A stretch of 64,000 bases of DNA, taken from the NCBI RefSeq assembly GCF_018343545.2, contig NZ_JAGYPE020000002.1:63260-127259 (forward strand). The letters are read 5' to 3'. Below the pieces are notes generated by a model. The model worked only from the letters and a program-made list of their open reading frames with translations. It had not been told where the DNA came from and ran no database searches. This document shows positions 26,089 through 35,676 of the stretch, piece after piece. Position numbers and translations under genes: made by a program. Source of the stretch: Neobacillus citreus (lineage in GTDB: Bacteria > Bacillota > Bacilli > Bacillales > Cytobacillaceae). How positions within the stretch are numbered: the first letter of the stretch is position 1; every line of letters begins with the position of its first letter.

Positions 26089-27681
26089 ATGAAAAAAGTG
26101 AAAAAAATATTCATGGTCTTCACGATTTTAGCTGTATTGGTGATCGCCGGCTGCAGTGGAAATAAATCAACAGCAAATAAGAGCAAAGAAAAAGGAAACA
26201 CTTCTGGGGGCACATTAATTTACGGCCGAGCAACGGACACAGTTACGTTGGATCCTCATAATTTAATAGATGCTGAGTCTTCTAGAATATCTAAAAATAT
26301 TTTTGAAACACTGATAGATTATAAAAAGGATGGAACAGAAGTTGTTCCAAAATTAGCCAAGGAATGGACCGTTAGCGATGATGGAAAGGTTTGGACCTTT
26401 AAATTACAGGAAAATGTGAAATTTCATGATGGAACTGATTTTAACGCAGAGGCGGTTGTTTATAACTTTCAACGAATGATGGACGATTCTCATCCGCAGC
26501 ACAAAGGTGATTTCTCTATTTTTAACAGAACCTTCAAGGGAGTCATACAAGAAGTCAAAGCGCCGGATGAACATACCGTCGAATTTATCTTGACTGCGCC
26601 GAATGCTACATTTTTGCCGAACCTGGGAATCACCACTTTTGGCATCATTAGTCCTGCTGCATTAAAGGAGTACGGGGATAATATTAAAGACCATCCTGTC
26701 GGAACAGGTCCCTTCAAATTTGTAGAATGGAAGCCCAATGACTCCGTCACGCTTGAAAAAAATGATAAGTACCGGGTTGCTGGTCTCCCTAAGCTTGATA
26801 AATTAATGTTTAAAGTAATTCCTGACAATTCCTCCAGATTGACGGCCTTAAAGAATGGCGAAATTGATTTAATGGACGGAATCAATCAGAGTGATTTATC
26901 TTCAATAGAAAAGAATGACAGTCTGCAAATCTTTAAACGCCCGGCAGGAAGCCTTGGCTATTTAACCTTTAATCTAGCAAAACCACCTTTTGATAATGTT
27001 AAGGTCCGCCAAGCGATTAATTATGCGATCAATAAGAAAGGGATTATCGACACTTTCTATGGGCCGGTAGCCAAGCCTGCAAAAAATATGCTTCCTCCAT
27101 TTATTTGGGGATATAACGATGATGTTAAGGGATATGAATATAATCCAGAAAAGGCAAAAGCACTCTTGGCGGAGGCAGGGTTTGCAGGTGGATTTGAAAC
27201 AGAGTTTTCGATTATGTCAACCGACCGTTCCTATTTCCCACAACCTACAAAGGTAGCGGAAGCGATTAAGTCCGATTTGGCGAAAATAGGCATTACAGTA
27301 AAAATTGTCAACTATGAATGGGCCACTTATTTATCCAAATTGGTAAAAGGTGAATATGCCTTTGCCGGAATCGGCCGGATTAGTGAGAACGGCGACCCTG
27401 ACAACTTTCTGTTTACCATGTTAAGTTCTGAATCGGTTCAAAACCGCTCAGCCTATAAGAATGAAAAAGTGGATGAATTACTGAGAAAGGCACAAACCAC
27501 CATCGATAAGGAAGAGCGTACAAAGTTATATAAAGAGGTTCAGGAGATTGTATATGAAGATGCCCCAACCATTCCGCTTGCATATGTGGAAACACCTCTA
27601 GCTGGCGCTGCGTATGTGAAAGGATATGTTCCTCATGCGATTGGCTATGAAAGCTTAGCTGAGGTTTATATAGAAAAGTAA
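26089..27681 (+). CDS. ABC transporter substrate-binding lipoprotein (SBP family 5), copy 2
   Basis: A 530-residue lipoprotein (lipobox IAGCSG at about 21), paralogous to the protein at 21707 over its full length, with the same ordered motifs (WTFKLQENVKFHDGT; PVGTGPFKFVEW). Two binding proteins on one permease would widen substrate range. It starts 5 bases after the amidase stop, so it is tightly coupled to it. Confidence 0.9.
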   Translation: MKKVKKIFMVFTILAVLVIAGCSGNKSTANKSKEKGNTSGGTLIYGRATDTVTLDPHNLIDAESSRISKNIFETLIDYKKDGTEVVPKLAKEWTVSDDGKVWTFKLQENVKFHDGTDFNAEAVVYNFQRMMDDSHPQHKGDFSIFNRTFKGVIQEVKAPDEHTVEFILTAPNATFLPNLGITTFGIISPAALKEYGDNIKDHPVGTGPFKFVEWKPNDSVTLEKNDKYRVAGLPKLDKLMFKVIPDNSSRLTALKNGEIDLMDGINQSDLSSIEKNDSLQIFKRPAGSLGYLTFNLAKPPFDNVKVRQAINYAINKKGIIDTFYGPVAKPAKNMLPPFIWGYNDDVKGYEYNPEKAKALLAEAGFAGGFETEFSIMSTDRSYFPQPTKVAEAIKSDLAKIGITVKIVNYEWATYLSKLVKGEYAFAGIGRISENGDPDNFLFTMLSSESVQNRSAYKNEKVDELLRKAQTTIDKEERTKLYKEVQEIVYEDAPTIPLAYVETPLAGAAYVKGYVPHAIGYESLAEVYIEK

Positions 27682-27716
27682 TAAACTTACAATCTATTGA
27701 TAACAGGAGGGAAAGA

Positions 27717-28709
27717 ATGGAGCCGCTGCTTTCTGTTCAAAACTTGAAAACGCACTTTTTTACAGATAATGGCGTGGTTCGCTCCGTTGACGGTGTCAGT
27801 TTCACCGTTAACGAGGGCGAAACGCTTGGCATAGTGGGAGAGTCGGGTTCAGGGAAAAGTGTTACCGCCCTCTCCATCATGCAATTACTGCCACCCAGAA
27901 AAGGCAAAATTGTCGAAGGCAGCATCCGATTTGAAGGTGTTGACCTCACCAAATTGACTGATAAGAAGATGCGCAAGATTCGCGGCAATGAAATTGCGAT
28001 GATCTTCCAAGAACCGATGACAAGCCTAAACCCCAGCTACACAATTGGCAATCAAATTGGAGAAGCCCTTAGACTTCATATGAAGTTAAATAGAAAAGAA
28101 GCGGAAGAAAGAAGCATTGAGCTGCTAACTCAAGTTGGCATTCCCCGGGCTGAGAAGATTGTGAAGGACTATCCTCATCGGTTATCCGGCGGAATGCGGC
28201 AACGCGTCATGATTGCGATGGCCCTTGCCTGCAATCCTAGACTGATAATTGCGGACGAACCGACAACGGCACTCGATGTGACGATTCAGGCGCAAATTTT
28301 GGAACTGATTCAACAAATGAAGCGTAAAAGCAATACTTCCATCATGATGATTACCCATGACCTTGGCGTCGTTTCAGAAGTATGTGACCGGGTCATTGTC
28401 ATGTATGCGGGCAGGGTTGTCGAAGAAGCGGATGTAAAAACCATATTTTCTTCACCGTCCCATCCTTATACAAAAGGATTAATCGAATCCATCCCGACCC
28501 TCGAAGAAGAGGTCGAGTGGCTCGAAACCATCCCGGGAAATGTCCCCATTCCGTCGGAAATGCCGGAGGGTTGTAAATTTGCCTCTCGATGTAAATTTGC
28601 GATGGAAGAATGCTTAAATGCAGAGCCTGAACTTTATGAGATTGATCCGGGCCAAAAATCCCGCTGTTTTTTGGCAAAGGAGGTTAAACATGCCGTCACC
28701 GTTACTTGA
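27717..28709 (+). CDS. Dpp/Opp-type ABC transporter ATPase (OppD-like)
   Basis: A 330-residue ATPase with Walker A GESGSGKS, signature LSGGMRQRV, Walker [13 protein letters not shown], and a C-terminal oligopeptide/dipeptide-type Cys-rich extension ([14 protein letters not shown]) that typifies OppD/DppD. It pairs with the OppF-like ATPase, whose start lies 20 bases inside this gene. Confidence 0.92.
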   Translation: MEPLLSVQNLKTHFFTDNGVVRSVDGVSFTVNEGETLGIVGESGSGKSVTALSIMQLLPPRKGKIVEGSIRFEGVDLTKLTDKKMRKIRGNEIAMIFQEPMTSLNPSYTIGNQIGEALRLHMKLNRKEAEERSIELLTQVGIPRAEKIVKDYPHRLSGGMRQRVMIAMALACNPRLIIADEPTTALDVTIQAQILELIQQMKRKSNTSIMMITHDLGVVSEVCDRVIVMYAGRVVEEADVKTIFSSPSHPYTKGLIESIPTLEEEVEWLETIPGNVPIPSEMPEGCKFASRCKFAMEECLNAEPELYEIDPGQKSRCFLAKEVKHAVTVT

Positions 28710-29658
28710 AGTAAAGGATTTAAAAGTACATTTCCCTATTAAAAGCGGCTTTTTCGGAAGAAACACGAATGTTGTAAAGGCCATCGATGGGGTGAATTTT
28801 CATATCTTCGAGAATGAAACATTTGGGTTGGTGGGGGAATCGGGCTGCGGCAAATCGACGACCGGTAAAGCGATTTTGCGGTTAATTAATTCGACGGACG
28901 GAGAGATTTTGTTTCAAGGAAAAGAGATTTCTAAGCTTCCTCATAAGGAAATGAGACCGATTTACCGAGATATTCAGTTGATATTTCAGGACCCATACGC
29001 ATCACTCAATCCTCGAAAAACCGCTGGTGATTTAATTGAAGAACCAATGATTGTCAATACGGATTTTAGTCCAGAGCAGCGAAAAAGAAGGGTACATGAG
29101 CTATTGGAGGTAGTCGGGTTAAGTGCCTACCATGCTTCTAGATACCCGCACGAATTTTCAGGGGGACAACGGCAGCGGATCGGGATTGCCAAGGCGCTTT
29201 CTTTGAATCCGAAACTAATCATTGCTGATGAAGCCGTCTCGGCCCTGGACGTTTCAATCCAATCGCAGGTACTGAATTTATTAAGACAATTGCAACGCGA
29301 TTTCGGCTTAACATACTTATTTATTTCCCATGATTTAAGTGTTGTGAAGCATATTAGCGACAGAATTGGCGTGATGTATTTAGGGAAAATGGTGGAACAG
29401 GGGAGCAAGAAAAGCTTATACGAAAATCCCCTGCATCCCTATACACAAGCATTATTTTCAGCCGCACCATGCATCAACCATGATAAGAAACGGGAGCGGA
29501 TTGTACTCAAAGGGGATTTGCCAAATCCAATTAATCCGCCGAAGGGATGTCCGTTTCATCCGCGCTGCTTTGTTAAAATGGCTGAGTGCGAAACCGTTAC
29601 GCCAGAATTACGATACGCAGGTGATGGACACTATGTTGCCTGCCATCTATATAAATAA
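28690..29658 (+). CDS. Dpp/Opp-type ABC transporter ATPase (OppF-like)
   Basis: A 322-residue ATPase with Walker A GESGCGKST, signature SGGQRQRIGIAKAL, Walker B LIIADEAVSALD, and the C-terminal PKGCPFHPRC motif. ATG 28690 follows AAAGGAGG and overlaps the oppD-like gene by 20 bases; the upstream in-frame codon at 28618 has no ribosome binding site. Both halves are needed to power the importer. Confidence 0.92.
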   Translation: MPSPLLEVKDLKVHFPIKSGFFGRNTNVVKAIDGVNFHIFENETFGLVGESGCGKSTTGKAILRLINSTDGEILFQGKEISKLPHKEMRPIYRDIQLIFQDPYASLNPRKTAGDLIEEPMIVNTDFSPEQRKRRVHELLEVVGLSAYHASRYPHEFSGGQRQRIGIAKALSLNPKLIIADEAVSALDVSIQSQVLNLLRQLQRDFGLTYLFISHDLSVVKHISDRIGVMYLGKMVEQGSKKSLYENPLHPYTQALFSAAPCINHDKKRERIVLKGDLPNPINPPKGCPFHPRCFVKMAECETVTPELRYAGDGHYVACHLYK

Positions 29659-29681
29659 CGGCAAAGGAGGTGCAGGGAAGC

Positions 29682-30686
29682 TTGTCTAACTATATTACCC
29701 GCCGTATATTGCAATTATTTCCAGTTTTGATTGGAATGTCGATCATTGTTTTTTCTATCATCCACGCCATCCCGGGGGACCCAGCGACCGTTATACTTGG
29801 CGATCAGGCCACACCGGACGCCGTCAAGGATTTAAGAGAGGAGATGGGTTTAAACAAACCTCTTACCACCCAGTATTTCGCCTATGTTACGGATATTGTG
29901 ACCGGTGATTTTGGCACTTCATTAAAAACAAAAAAGCCAATCCAGGAAGAAATCATGCCGTATTTAACGGCAACCATTGAATTAATGATCATGAGTATGC
30001 TGATTGCGATCATCATAGGGGTAAATGCCGGAATTATCGCGGCTTGGAGAAGGGCATCCTGGTTTGATTATACGGCGATGTTAATCGCTTTAATGGGTGT
30101 ATCGATACCGGTATTTTGGCTTGGCCTTATGGAACAGTGGATTTTTGCTGAGAAACTAAGCTGGCTGCCCTCAACCGGACGAATAAACGCAAGGGAACCA
30201 GTTGAAGCAATCACAGGTCTCCTTTTATTTGATACATTGATACAAGGAAATTGGGCAGGGTTTTGGGATGTATTCAAGCATTTAATTTTACCAAGTATTG
30301 CTTTGGGAACCATTCCCATGGCGGTGATTGCAAGGATTACCAGGTCAAGCATGCTTGAAGTGTTAGAGCTGGATTATGTCCGGACCGCCCGTGCCAAAGG
30401 ACTGTCGGGATTCTGGGTGCTTTATAAACATGCTTTAAAAAATGCTTTTGCACCAATTTTAACAATCATTGGCATGCTAACAGGATTATTGTTAGGTGGC
30501 GCCGTTCTGACGGAAACCATTTTCGGCTGGCCAGGTGTGGGCCGCTACATTTATGATGCGATTGGTTCTCGCGATTACCCTGTCATCCAAACCGGAATTT
30601 TAATCATTGCCACCATATTTGTGTTTGTCAATTTAATCGTCGATATCCTCTATTCACTTTTAGATCCGCGAATTAATTACCGTTAA
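29682..30686 (+). CDS. Dpp/Opp-type ABC permease (DppB/OppB-like)
   Basis: A 334-residue inner-membrane protein with about six helices, a long extracellular loop after TM1 and the cytoplasmic EAA-like segment ARAKGLSGFWVLYKHALKN that contacts the ATPase. TTG 29682 (11 bases from AAAGGAGG) gives the conventional N terminus SNYITRRIL; the GTG at 29670 overlaps the ribosome binding site. Confidence 0.9.
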   Translation: MSNYITRRILQLFPVLIGMSIIVFSIIHAIPGDPATVILGDQATPDAVKDLREEMGLNKPLTTQYFAYVTDIVTGDFGTSLKTKKPIQEEIMPYLTATIELMIMSMLIAIIIGVNAGIIAAWRRASWFDYTAMLIALMGVSIPVFWLGLMEQWIFAEKLSWLPSTGRINAREPVEAITGLLLFDTLIQGNWAGFWDVFKHLILPSIALGTIPMAVIARITRSSMLEVLELDYVRTARAKGLSGFWVLYKHALKNAFAPILTIIGMLTGLLLGGAVLTETIFGWPGVGRYIYDAIGSRDYPVIQTGILIIATIFVFVNLIVDILYSLLDPRINYR

Positions 30687-30698
30687 GGAGGGAGGAAC

Positions 30699-31592
30699 TT
30701 GAAAACAGTCTTACAACCGGTAGCTGATAAACCTACCTTCAATAAATCTACTAAAAAATCATTGTGGCTGGAAGCTTGGAAAAAGCTGAAAAAGCAGCGT
30801 CCCGCCATGGTTGGGTTAGGAATTGTCCTCGTCTTTGTCTTGATGGGCATATTGGCCCCTGTTCTTACGTCGCAGCCCTACGATGGATTTAATCCGCAGA
30901 AAACCTTGATATCTCCCAATGCAGACCATTGGTTTGGAACTGATGACCAGGGCAGGGACATTTATACGCGGATTATTTATGGTGCAAGAATTTCATTATG
31001 GATTGGCTTCTTTTCTGTCATTGGTTCGATCATCGTGGGGTCTTTTCTCGGCTTGATTGCCGGTTATTACGGGAAATGGCTAGATACCATCATTTCACGA
31101 TTCTTTGATATCATGCTTGCGTTTCCTAGTATTCTACTTGCCATTGCGATTGTCGCGATCTTAGGTCCGAGCCTCTTTAATGCACTGGTCGCCATCGCGA
31201 TTATTAACATTCCTACGTACGGCCGTTTGATTCGGTCGCGAGTGTTAAGTGTAAAGGAAGAAGAATACATCGCTGCCGCAAAAATAACTGGCATGTCCGA
31301 TAGACGTCTGCTGTTTCAGCATGTACTTCCTAACTCGATTACGCCAATTATTGTGCAGGGCACATTAGGCATTGCCACTGCCATTTTAGAAGCAGCCGCA
31401 TTAGGTTTTTTGGGACTAGGTGCGCAGCCAGGCGAACCAGAATGGGGAAAGATGCTGGCCGATTCTAGACAATTTATCACGAGTGCTCCTTGGACTTTAT
31501 TGTTCCCAGGCTTTGCCATCATGCTGATTGTCCTTGGTTTTAATATGTTTGGTGACGGGCTTCGGGATGCCTTAGACCCAAAAATGAAATAG
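30699..31592 (+). CDS. Dpp/Opp-type ABC permease (DppC/OppC-like)
   Basis: A 297-residue inner-membrane protein with an N-terminal cytoplasmic tail, one early helix, then the family-typical HWFGTDDQGRDIYTR segment and the EAA-like loop with AAAKITGMSDRRLLFQHVLPN. TTG 30699 follows AAGGAGGGAGG. It is the last gene of the operon, followed by a terminator. Confidence 0.92.
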   Translation: MKTVLQPVADKPTFNKSTKKSLWLEAWKKLKKQRPAMVGLGIVLVFVLMGILAPVLTSQPYDGFNPQKTLISPNADHWFGTDDQGRDIYTRIIYGARISLWIGFFSVIGSIIVGSFLGLIAGYYGKWLDTIISRFFDIMLAFPSILLAIAIVAILGPSLFNALVAIAIINIPTYGRLIRSRVLSVKEEEYIAAAKITGMSDRRLLFQHVLPNSITPIIVQGTLGIATAILEAAALGFLGLGAQPGEPEWGKMLADSRQFITSAPWTLLFPGFAIMLIVLGFNMFGDGLRDALDPKMK

Positions 31593-31602
31593 CCATCATT
31601 TG

Positions 31603-31648
31603 AAAAACTCAAAATGGAGGAGCTCTTCTTCTGTTTTGAGTTTTTTTA
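31603..31648 (+). terminator. Intrinsic terminator ending the catabolic operon
   Basis: AAAAACTCAAAA and TTTTGAGTTTTT are nearly symmetric arms. It also lies directly downstream of the convergent LysR gene and may serve both. Confidence 0.8.
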
Positions 31649-31652
31649 TGTC

Positions 31653-32594
31653 TTAGAGTTTAGAAGGGATTATGGTCCTTCTTTTGTTGTATAAATCGGA
31701 TATCTCCCGTTCAAAATATTTCATCGTTTTTTGGTTTTCTATAGAAAAAGCTTTATTCTTTAAAGTGGCCATCCCTAGGAAACTATTTTTATTTACATCC
31801 TCGATTAAGGGAATCGCTAGTATTTCCCCGCTTTTGACAAAAGGGTTGGTCTGTACCTCTGACTCTGTTTCAATCGCAATTGCGAGCCCATTGCGGACTG
31901 CCTCGGAAATGTTCTCGTTATTATTAGTGGTAAATAACAATTTAAGCGGACCGTACTGCTGATTGAAAATTTTAAAAAACCAGTTCATATACTCGCCATT
32001 AAACATCACCAAGGTTTGGTCCGTTATATCTTTAGGCTCTAAAAACGCGGAATAAGCCAAAGGAGAGGCAGGGTCTACTAACACAAAAAAATGAATGGGG
32101 GACAACTTTGTGAACGTGATACTGTTTCTATATTTTAATGTTTCATCATAGATCACAAGAATTCCTAAATCTATTTCCTTTTTGATGATAGATTCCGTGA
32201 TGTGCAGAGAACTTTTTTCAACTAGAGCGATTTCCTGCTGGGGAAATTCCTGTTTGATGTCAGCAAGCAGCTTTGGCAGAATCGGCAAATGCAGCCCGGA
32301 CACTATTCCAATGGTTAACCGGCTCTTGGATGCAATTTTGTATTTCTCGGCTTCCACTTGCAACCTATTTAAATTTTGTAAGACGTCCATAGCAATGGTA
32401 ACTAATTGTTTTCCTGCTTCTGTTGGTTTTACCCCATTATGCTGCCTCTCAAATAGTTTAACGCCTAATTCATTCTCCAGTTTTGTGATGGACTGGCTGA
32501 TTGCAGACTGGGAAATATGGAGTGCTTGGCCAGCCTTTGAAAAAGACCGTAATTCCATGACAGATACGATGTATTCCAACTGCTCGAATTGCAA
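31653..32594 (-). CDS. LysR-family transcriptional regulator
   Basis: A 313-residue regulator with an N-terminal winged HTH (about 1-60; SFSKAGQALHISQSAISQSITKLE) and a two-lobe effector domain. TTG 32594 is chosen because AAGGTGG lies 10 bases upstream and it gives the standard N terminus MQFEQLEYIV. The longer frame to 32693 runs into the dyad at 32684-32702, which is its likely operator. It is divergent from the amino-acid permease and convergent with the CoA-ligase/ABC operon. The permease is the more probable target. Confidence 0.85.
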   Translation of the reverse strand: MQFEQLEYIVSVMELRSFSKAGQALHISQSAISQSITKLENELGVKLFERQHNGVKPTEAGKQLVTIAMDVLQNLNRLQVEAEKYKIASKSRLTIGIVSGLHLPILPKLLADIKQEFPQQEIALVEKSSLHITESIIKKEIDLGILVIYDETLKYRNSITFTKLSPIHFFVLVDPASPLAYSAFLEPKDITDQTLVMFNGEYMNWFFKIFNQQYGPLKLLFTTNNNENISEAVRNGLAIAIETESEVQTNPFVKSGEILAIPLIEDVNKNSFLGMATLKNKAFSIENQKTMKYFEREISDLYNKRRTIIPSKL

Positions 32595-32683
32595 ACTATG
32601 TTTCACCACCTTGGATATTATTAATTGAATAATTTTGTCTATTACTATTATTGGCTGTACAAACGGAAAATCCTTCTTTTTAG

Positions 32684-32702
32684 GTATAAGCAATACTTAT
32701 AC
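32684..32702. promoter_or_regulatory. Palindromic LysR-type operator
   Basis: GTATAAG, CAATA, CTTATAC: 7-bp arms in a T-N11-A layout, containing the ATAA-N7-TTAT form known for CcpC-like LysR proteins. It sits between the divergent LysR and permease genes. Confidence 0.6.
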
Positions 32703-32703
32703 A

Positions 32704-32726
32704 TCTATTAATAATCAATATTTTAC
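32704..32726. repeat. 23-bp element shared with 38779-38801
   Basis: The element reads TCTATTAATAATCAATATTT plus TAC. It differs at one position from the copy at 38779, which lies upstream of the MalY-type gene. It is adjacent to the LysR dyad. It may be a shared regulatory site or an AT-rich promoter element. Confidence 0.45.
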
Positions 32727-32835
32727 TAGGAAGATAATAAAATTTAAACTATATATAGAAAATTCTAAATAGTCGGGAGAAAAGAATAACATAATTTGAA
32801 AATTATTCCAGTAAAACGAAAGGAGGAATGGCTAC

Positions 32836-34287
32836 ATGCAAGTTGTAGAAAAAAAGGAAATCACTACAACTGTTTCAAAGCACAATGCCCAATTAAAAAA
32901 GTCATTATCTAAATGGGATTTGTTAACAATTGGCGTAGGGGCCGCGGTTGGTTGGTCATGGGTTATGTATGCAGGGGTTTGGACATCGGTGCCGGGCAGT
33001 ATGGGAGGAATCATCGCCTTCTTGATTGGCGGTATTCTTTGCTCTTTTGTAGGGCTTGCCTATGCCGAGCTTGCTTCAGCGATGCCGCGGGCAGGAGGGG
33101 ACATCGTTTATACATTTAAAGGATTAGGCGACCGCTGGGCATTTTTCGCGGGAGCTTGCGTGGGATATGGTTTACTTACATTAATTGTGGTTGAAACCAT
33201 CATGCTGCCGATTATTCTGGGTGCACTTGGTTTTCCATTACCCAAGATAGGAGCTTTGTACAGTATTGGCGGAGAAACAATTTATGCATCCTATGTAATT
33301 GTTTCGATTTTGTTTAACTTTTTCTTTGCCTTTCTTAATATGAAAGGCGTCGAATTTTCAAAAGTTTTTCAAACGATTACTGTTGCTGTTATGCTGCTGG
33401 CAGCCGTCTTTTATGTTATCGTCGGTGTCAGCCTAGGAGATATCGATAATGCCAAGCCATTGGTATCTTCTTTATCGGGAATTTCCCTAACCTTATTAAT
33501 GGTACCGGGATTCTTAGCAGGGTTTAACGTGGTCGCGCAGGCAGCGGAAGAAACCAATGTAAAACCGAAAATGATTGGCAGACTTGTTGTCATTACAGTT
33601 TGGGCAAGTGCTGCCTTCTATATTCTAATCATTATCGGGACAGGCTTTTCAGCCAATTTGGAAATGCGTCAGACCGCCCAAATTGTCGTTCTCGATTCAT
33701 TGGTCCAGCTGTTGCATGGCTCGCAAACCGCCAAAATATTTGTCGCGATTGCAGCTTTGATTGGGATGTTAACATCATGGAATGCCGCATATCTAGCCGG
33801 AAGCAGGGTTTTGTTTGCGCTTGGCAGGGCCAAATATATTTCAAAGGGCTTCTCAGAGCTGCATAGGATCAATAAGACACCGGCCAAAGCCGTCATGTTC
33901 TTATTCATTTTAAGCAGTTTAGGGGCGTTCCTTGGGACTAGTAAATCTATATTTATGAATATTGTAAATGTCTCCGGTTTTATGATGGTTTGTTCCTGGT
34001 TATTGGTCGTCATTACATTTATGGTGCTCAGGAAAAAAGAGCCGAATTTAAACCGCCCTTATCGAGTCGCCTATGGCGGGGCTGTTGGGTGGCTAGCCAT
34101 ACTTTCTCTTGTTTTCTTTTTATTCTTATACACACCATTAAACCCATTGGGAGGTTTGTCGGTTCCTGAGTTAGTTGTTTTATCCATCCTCCTTCTTACG
34201 ATACTTGCACTTTATTTTATAAATGTACAACGCAGCAACATCAGCAGAGAAGAGCGTGAAAAATTCTTATTCGATAATGGAGATTAA
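32836..34287 (+). CDS. APC-family amino-acid permease
   Basis: A 483-residue membrane protein with about 12-13 hydrophobic segments. An APC-type start (KWDLLTIGVGAAVGWSWVMY) and the conserved loop motifs AELASAMPRAGGD and VSGFMMVCSWLLV are present. It imports amino acids, amines or their derivatives by proton or sodium coupling. AAAGGAGG precedes ATG 32836. The adjacent divergent LysR gene and dyad predict local control. A terminator follows at 34292. Confidence 0.88.
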   Translation: MQVVEKKEITTTVSKHNAQLKKSLSKWDLLTIGVGAAVGWSWVMYAGVWTSVPGSMGGIIAFLIGGILCSFVGLAYAELASAMPRAGGDIVYTFKGLGDRWAFFAGACVGYGLLTLIVVETIMLPIILGALGFPLPKIGALYSIGGETIYASYVIVSILFNFFFAFLNMKGVEFSKVFQTITVAVMLLAAVFYVIVGVSLGDIDNAKPLVSSLSGISLTLLMVPGFLAGFNVVAQAAEETNVKPKMIGRLVVITVWASAAFYILIIIGTGFSANLEMRQTAQIVVLDSLVQLLHGSQTAKIFVAIAALIGMLTSWNAAYLAGSRVLFALGRAKYISKGFSELHRINKTPAKAVMFLFILSSLGAFLGTSKSIFMNIVNVSGFMMVCSWLLVVITFMVLRKKEPNLNRPYRVAYGGAVGWLAILSLVFFLFLYTPLNPLGGLSVPELVVLSILLLTILALYFINVQRSNISREEREKFLFDNGD

Positions 34288-34291
34288 AGAT

Positions 34292-34340
34292 AAAAGAGGA
34301 TGTCCTTAAAAGAAATATAAGGGGATCATCCTCTTTTTTG
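34292..34340 (+). terminator. Intrinsic terminator after the permease
   Basis: AAAAGAGGATG and CATCCTCTTTT flank an AT-rich loop and are followed by a T run. Confidence 0.85.
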
Positions 34341-34468
34341 TTATTTAGGCAGGTTGTTTGTTTTTATGTAAACATTGAACGTAGAAACGCAGATTCCTTT
34401 AAATAATATTTTTCACAAAAGAAAGGAGTGTTAAAATATTAAATTTTTATTAAAGGGAAAAAAGCCAA

Positions 34469-34498
34469 TTGACAGGAAAAAGGAAGATGTGCGATTAT
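34469..34498 (+). promoter_or_regulatory. Sigma-A promoter of the MarR-efflux operon
   Basis: TTGACA (34469-34474), an 18-base spacer, GATTAT (34493-34498). The predicted transcript start lies next to the palindrome at 34520. Confidence 0.55.
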
Positions 34499-34519
34499 AG
34501 GTAACACAAATTGTTTCGC

Positions 34520-34536
34520 ATACGAAATATTCGTAT
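34520..34536. promoter_or_regulatory. Palindromic operator of the MarR-type repressor
   Basis: ATACGAA, ATA, TTCGTAT: 7-bp perfect arms just downstream of the -10 element. This is the expected position and form for autoregulation by the MarR protein encoded next. Confidence 0.65.
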
Positions 34537-34568
34537 AGTAAATAATACCTAAAAAAGGAGGAGGGGAC

Positions 34569-35003
34569 ATGAAGACTGCCTATAACAGTGAGATTCTCAA
34601 TTCATTTTCAGATATAAGCAAGCTTCTTTTTAAAGTTTCCAAAAAAGATGCTGATAAGAACGGATTAACCGTTGTTCAGTTGAAGGCTTTGTATAAAATT
34701 TCCCAGCGTCCAAATCTTGGATTAGTGGAACTGGCAGAAATCCTAAAATTAACGAACAGTACCGTCAGCGGGGTAGTCGACCGGCTTGTGCAAAGCGGTT
34801 TTGTTGAACGCCGCAATCCACCCCATGATCGCCGTGCGATCACGATTCATCTGACGGAAAAAGGCGAAGAAAAATTGGAACAAGCGATATTGAATGAATC
34901 AGAGCTTGTCCAAAAGCTTAACAAGATTAAGCAATTGCCGGAAGAGGATATTCAGCATTTATTGCGCATCCATAAGCAAATCCAAGATATTTTAAGTGAA
35001 TAA
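34569..35003 (+). CDS. MarR-family transcriptional regulator
   Basis: A 144-residue winged-helix regulator with the recognition region LAEILKLTNSTVSGVVDRLV and the wing RRNPPHDRRAITIHLT with the family's DxR. AAAAGGAGGAGGGG precedes ATG 34569. It is the first gene of a three-gene operon with EmrA- and EmrB-like genes and most likely represses it through the palindrome at 34520, with relief by a toxic ligand. Confidence 0.9.
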   Translation: MKTAYNSEILNSFSDISKLLFKVSKKDADKNGLTVVQLKALYKISQRPNLGLVELAEILKLTNSTVSGVVDRLVQSGFVERRNPPHDRRAITIHLTEKGEEKLEQAILNESELVQKLNKIKQLPEEDIQHLLRIHKQIQDILSE

Positions 35004-35020
35004 AGGAGGACTTTATATTT

Positions 35021-35668
35021 ATGAACGCAAAACGCATGATTTTAATCAATGTCATACTACTGATTATTTTAGTAGGTGGAGGCTTTGCGGGGTATTATTA
35101 CTTTAATCAATCTGTAAACTATTTATCCACTGATAACGCCCAAATTGCCGGACAACAGGTAATCGTTGCTGCACCTGCAACTGGAAAATTGACAAAATGG
35201 TCTGGAAAGACAGGCGATACATTCGCAAAGGATGATACGATTGGGACAGTTCAAATGGTAAGTGACAAAGGAGCAGTTGATGTGGATATTAAGGCTCCTG
35301 CTGACGGCACCATTGTCCAAACAAATGCAGTGGAAAATACAATGGTAGCAGCCGGCACACCGCTAGCTGTCAGCTACGACCTTGACCATCTATGGGTAAC
35401 AGCCAATGTCAAAGAAACCGATTTGAATGATGTGAAAGTGGGCCAGGATGTCGATATTTATGTTGATGCTTTTCCAAACATCACGCTAAACGGCAAGGTT
35501 GAAGAAATTGGCTTGGCAACAGCCGGCACTTTCTCACTTTTACCAAAAAACAATGCTTCAGGAAACTACACAAAAGAAACACAGGTCGTTCCTGTCAAAA
35601 TTTCGCTTGATCATTATGGAGAAAGATTAGTTCCTGGTATGAATGTGACAGTGCGAATTCATAAGTAG
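35021..35668 (+). CDS. HlyD/EmrA-family membrane fusion protein
   Basis: A 215-residue protein with one N-terminal membrane helix (about 7-28) and a periplasmic-adaptor-like body with a biotinyl-lipoyl half-motif pair (AATGKLTKWSGKTGDTFAK and IKAPADGTIVQTN). It is shorter than Gram-negative EmrA because it has no long hairpin. It starts 17 bases after the MarR gene behind AAAGGAGG, and works with the following EmrB-like transporter. Confidence 0.88.
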   Translation: MNAKRMILINVILLIILVGGGFAGYYYFNQSVNYLSTDNAQIAGQQVIVAAPATGKLTKWSGKTGDTFAKDDTIGTVQMVSDKGAVDVDIKAPADGTIVQTNAVENTMVAAGTPLAVSYDLDHLWVTANVKETDLNDVKVGQDVDIYVDAFPNITLNGKVEEIGLATAGTFSLLPKNNASGNYTKETQVVPVKISLDHYGERLVPGMNVTVRIHK

Positions 35669-35676
35669 GTGATGAC

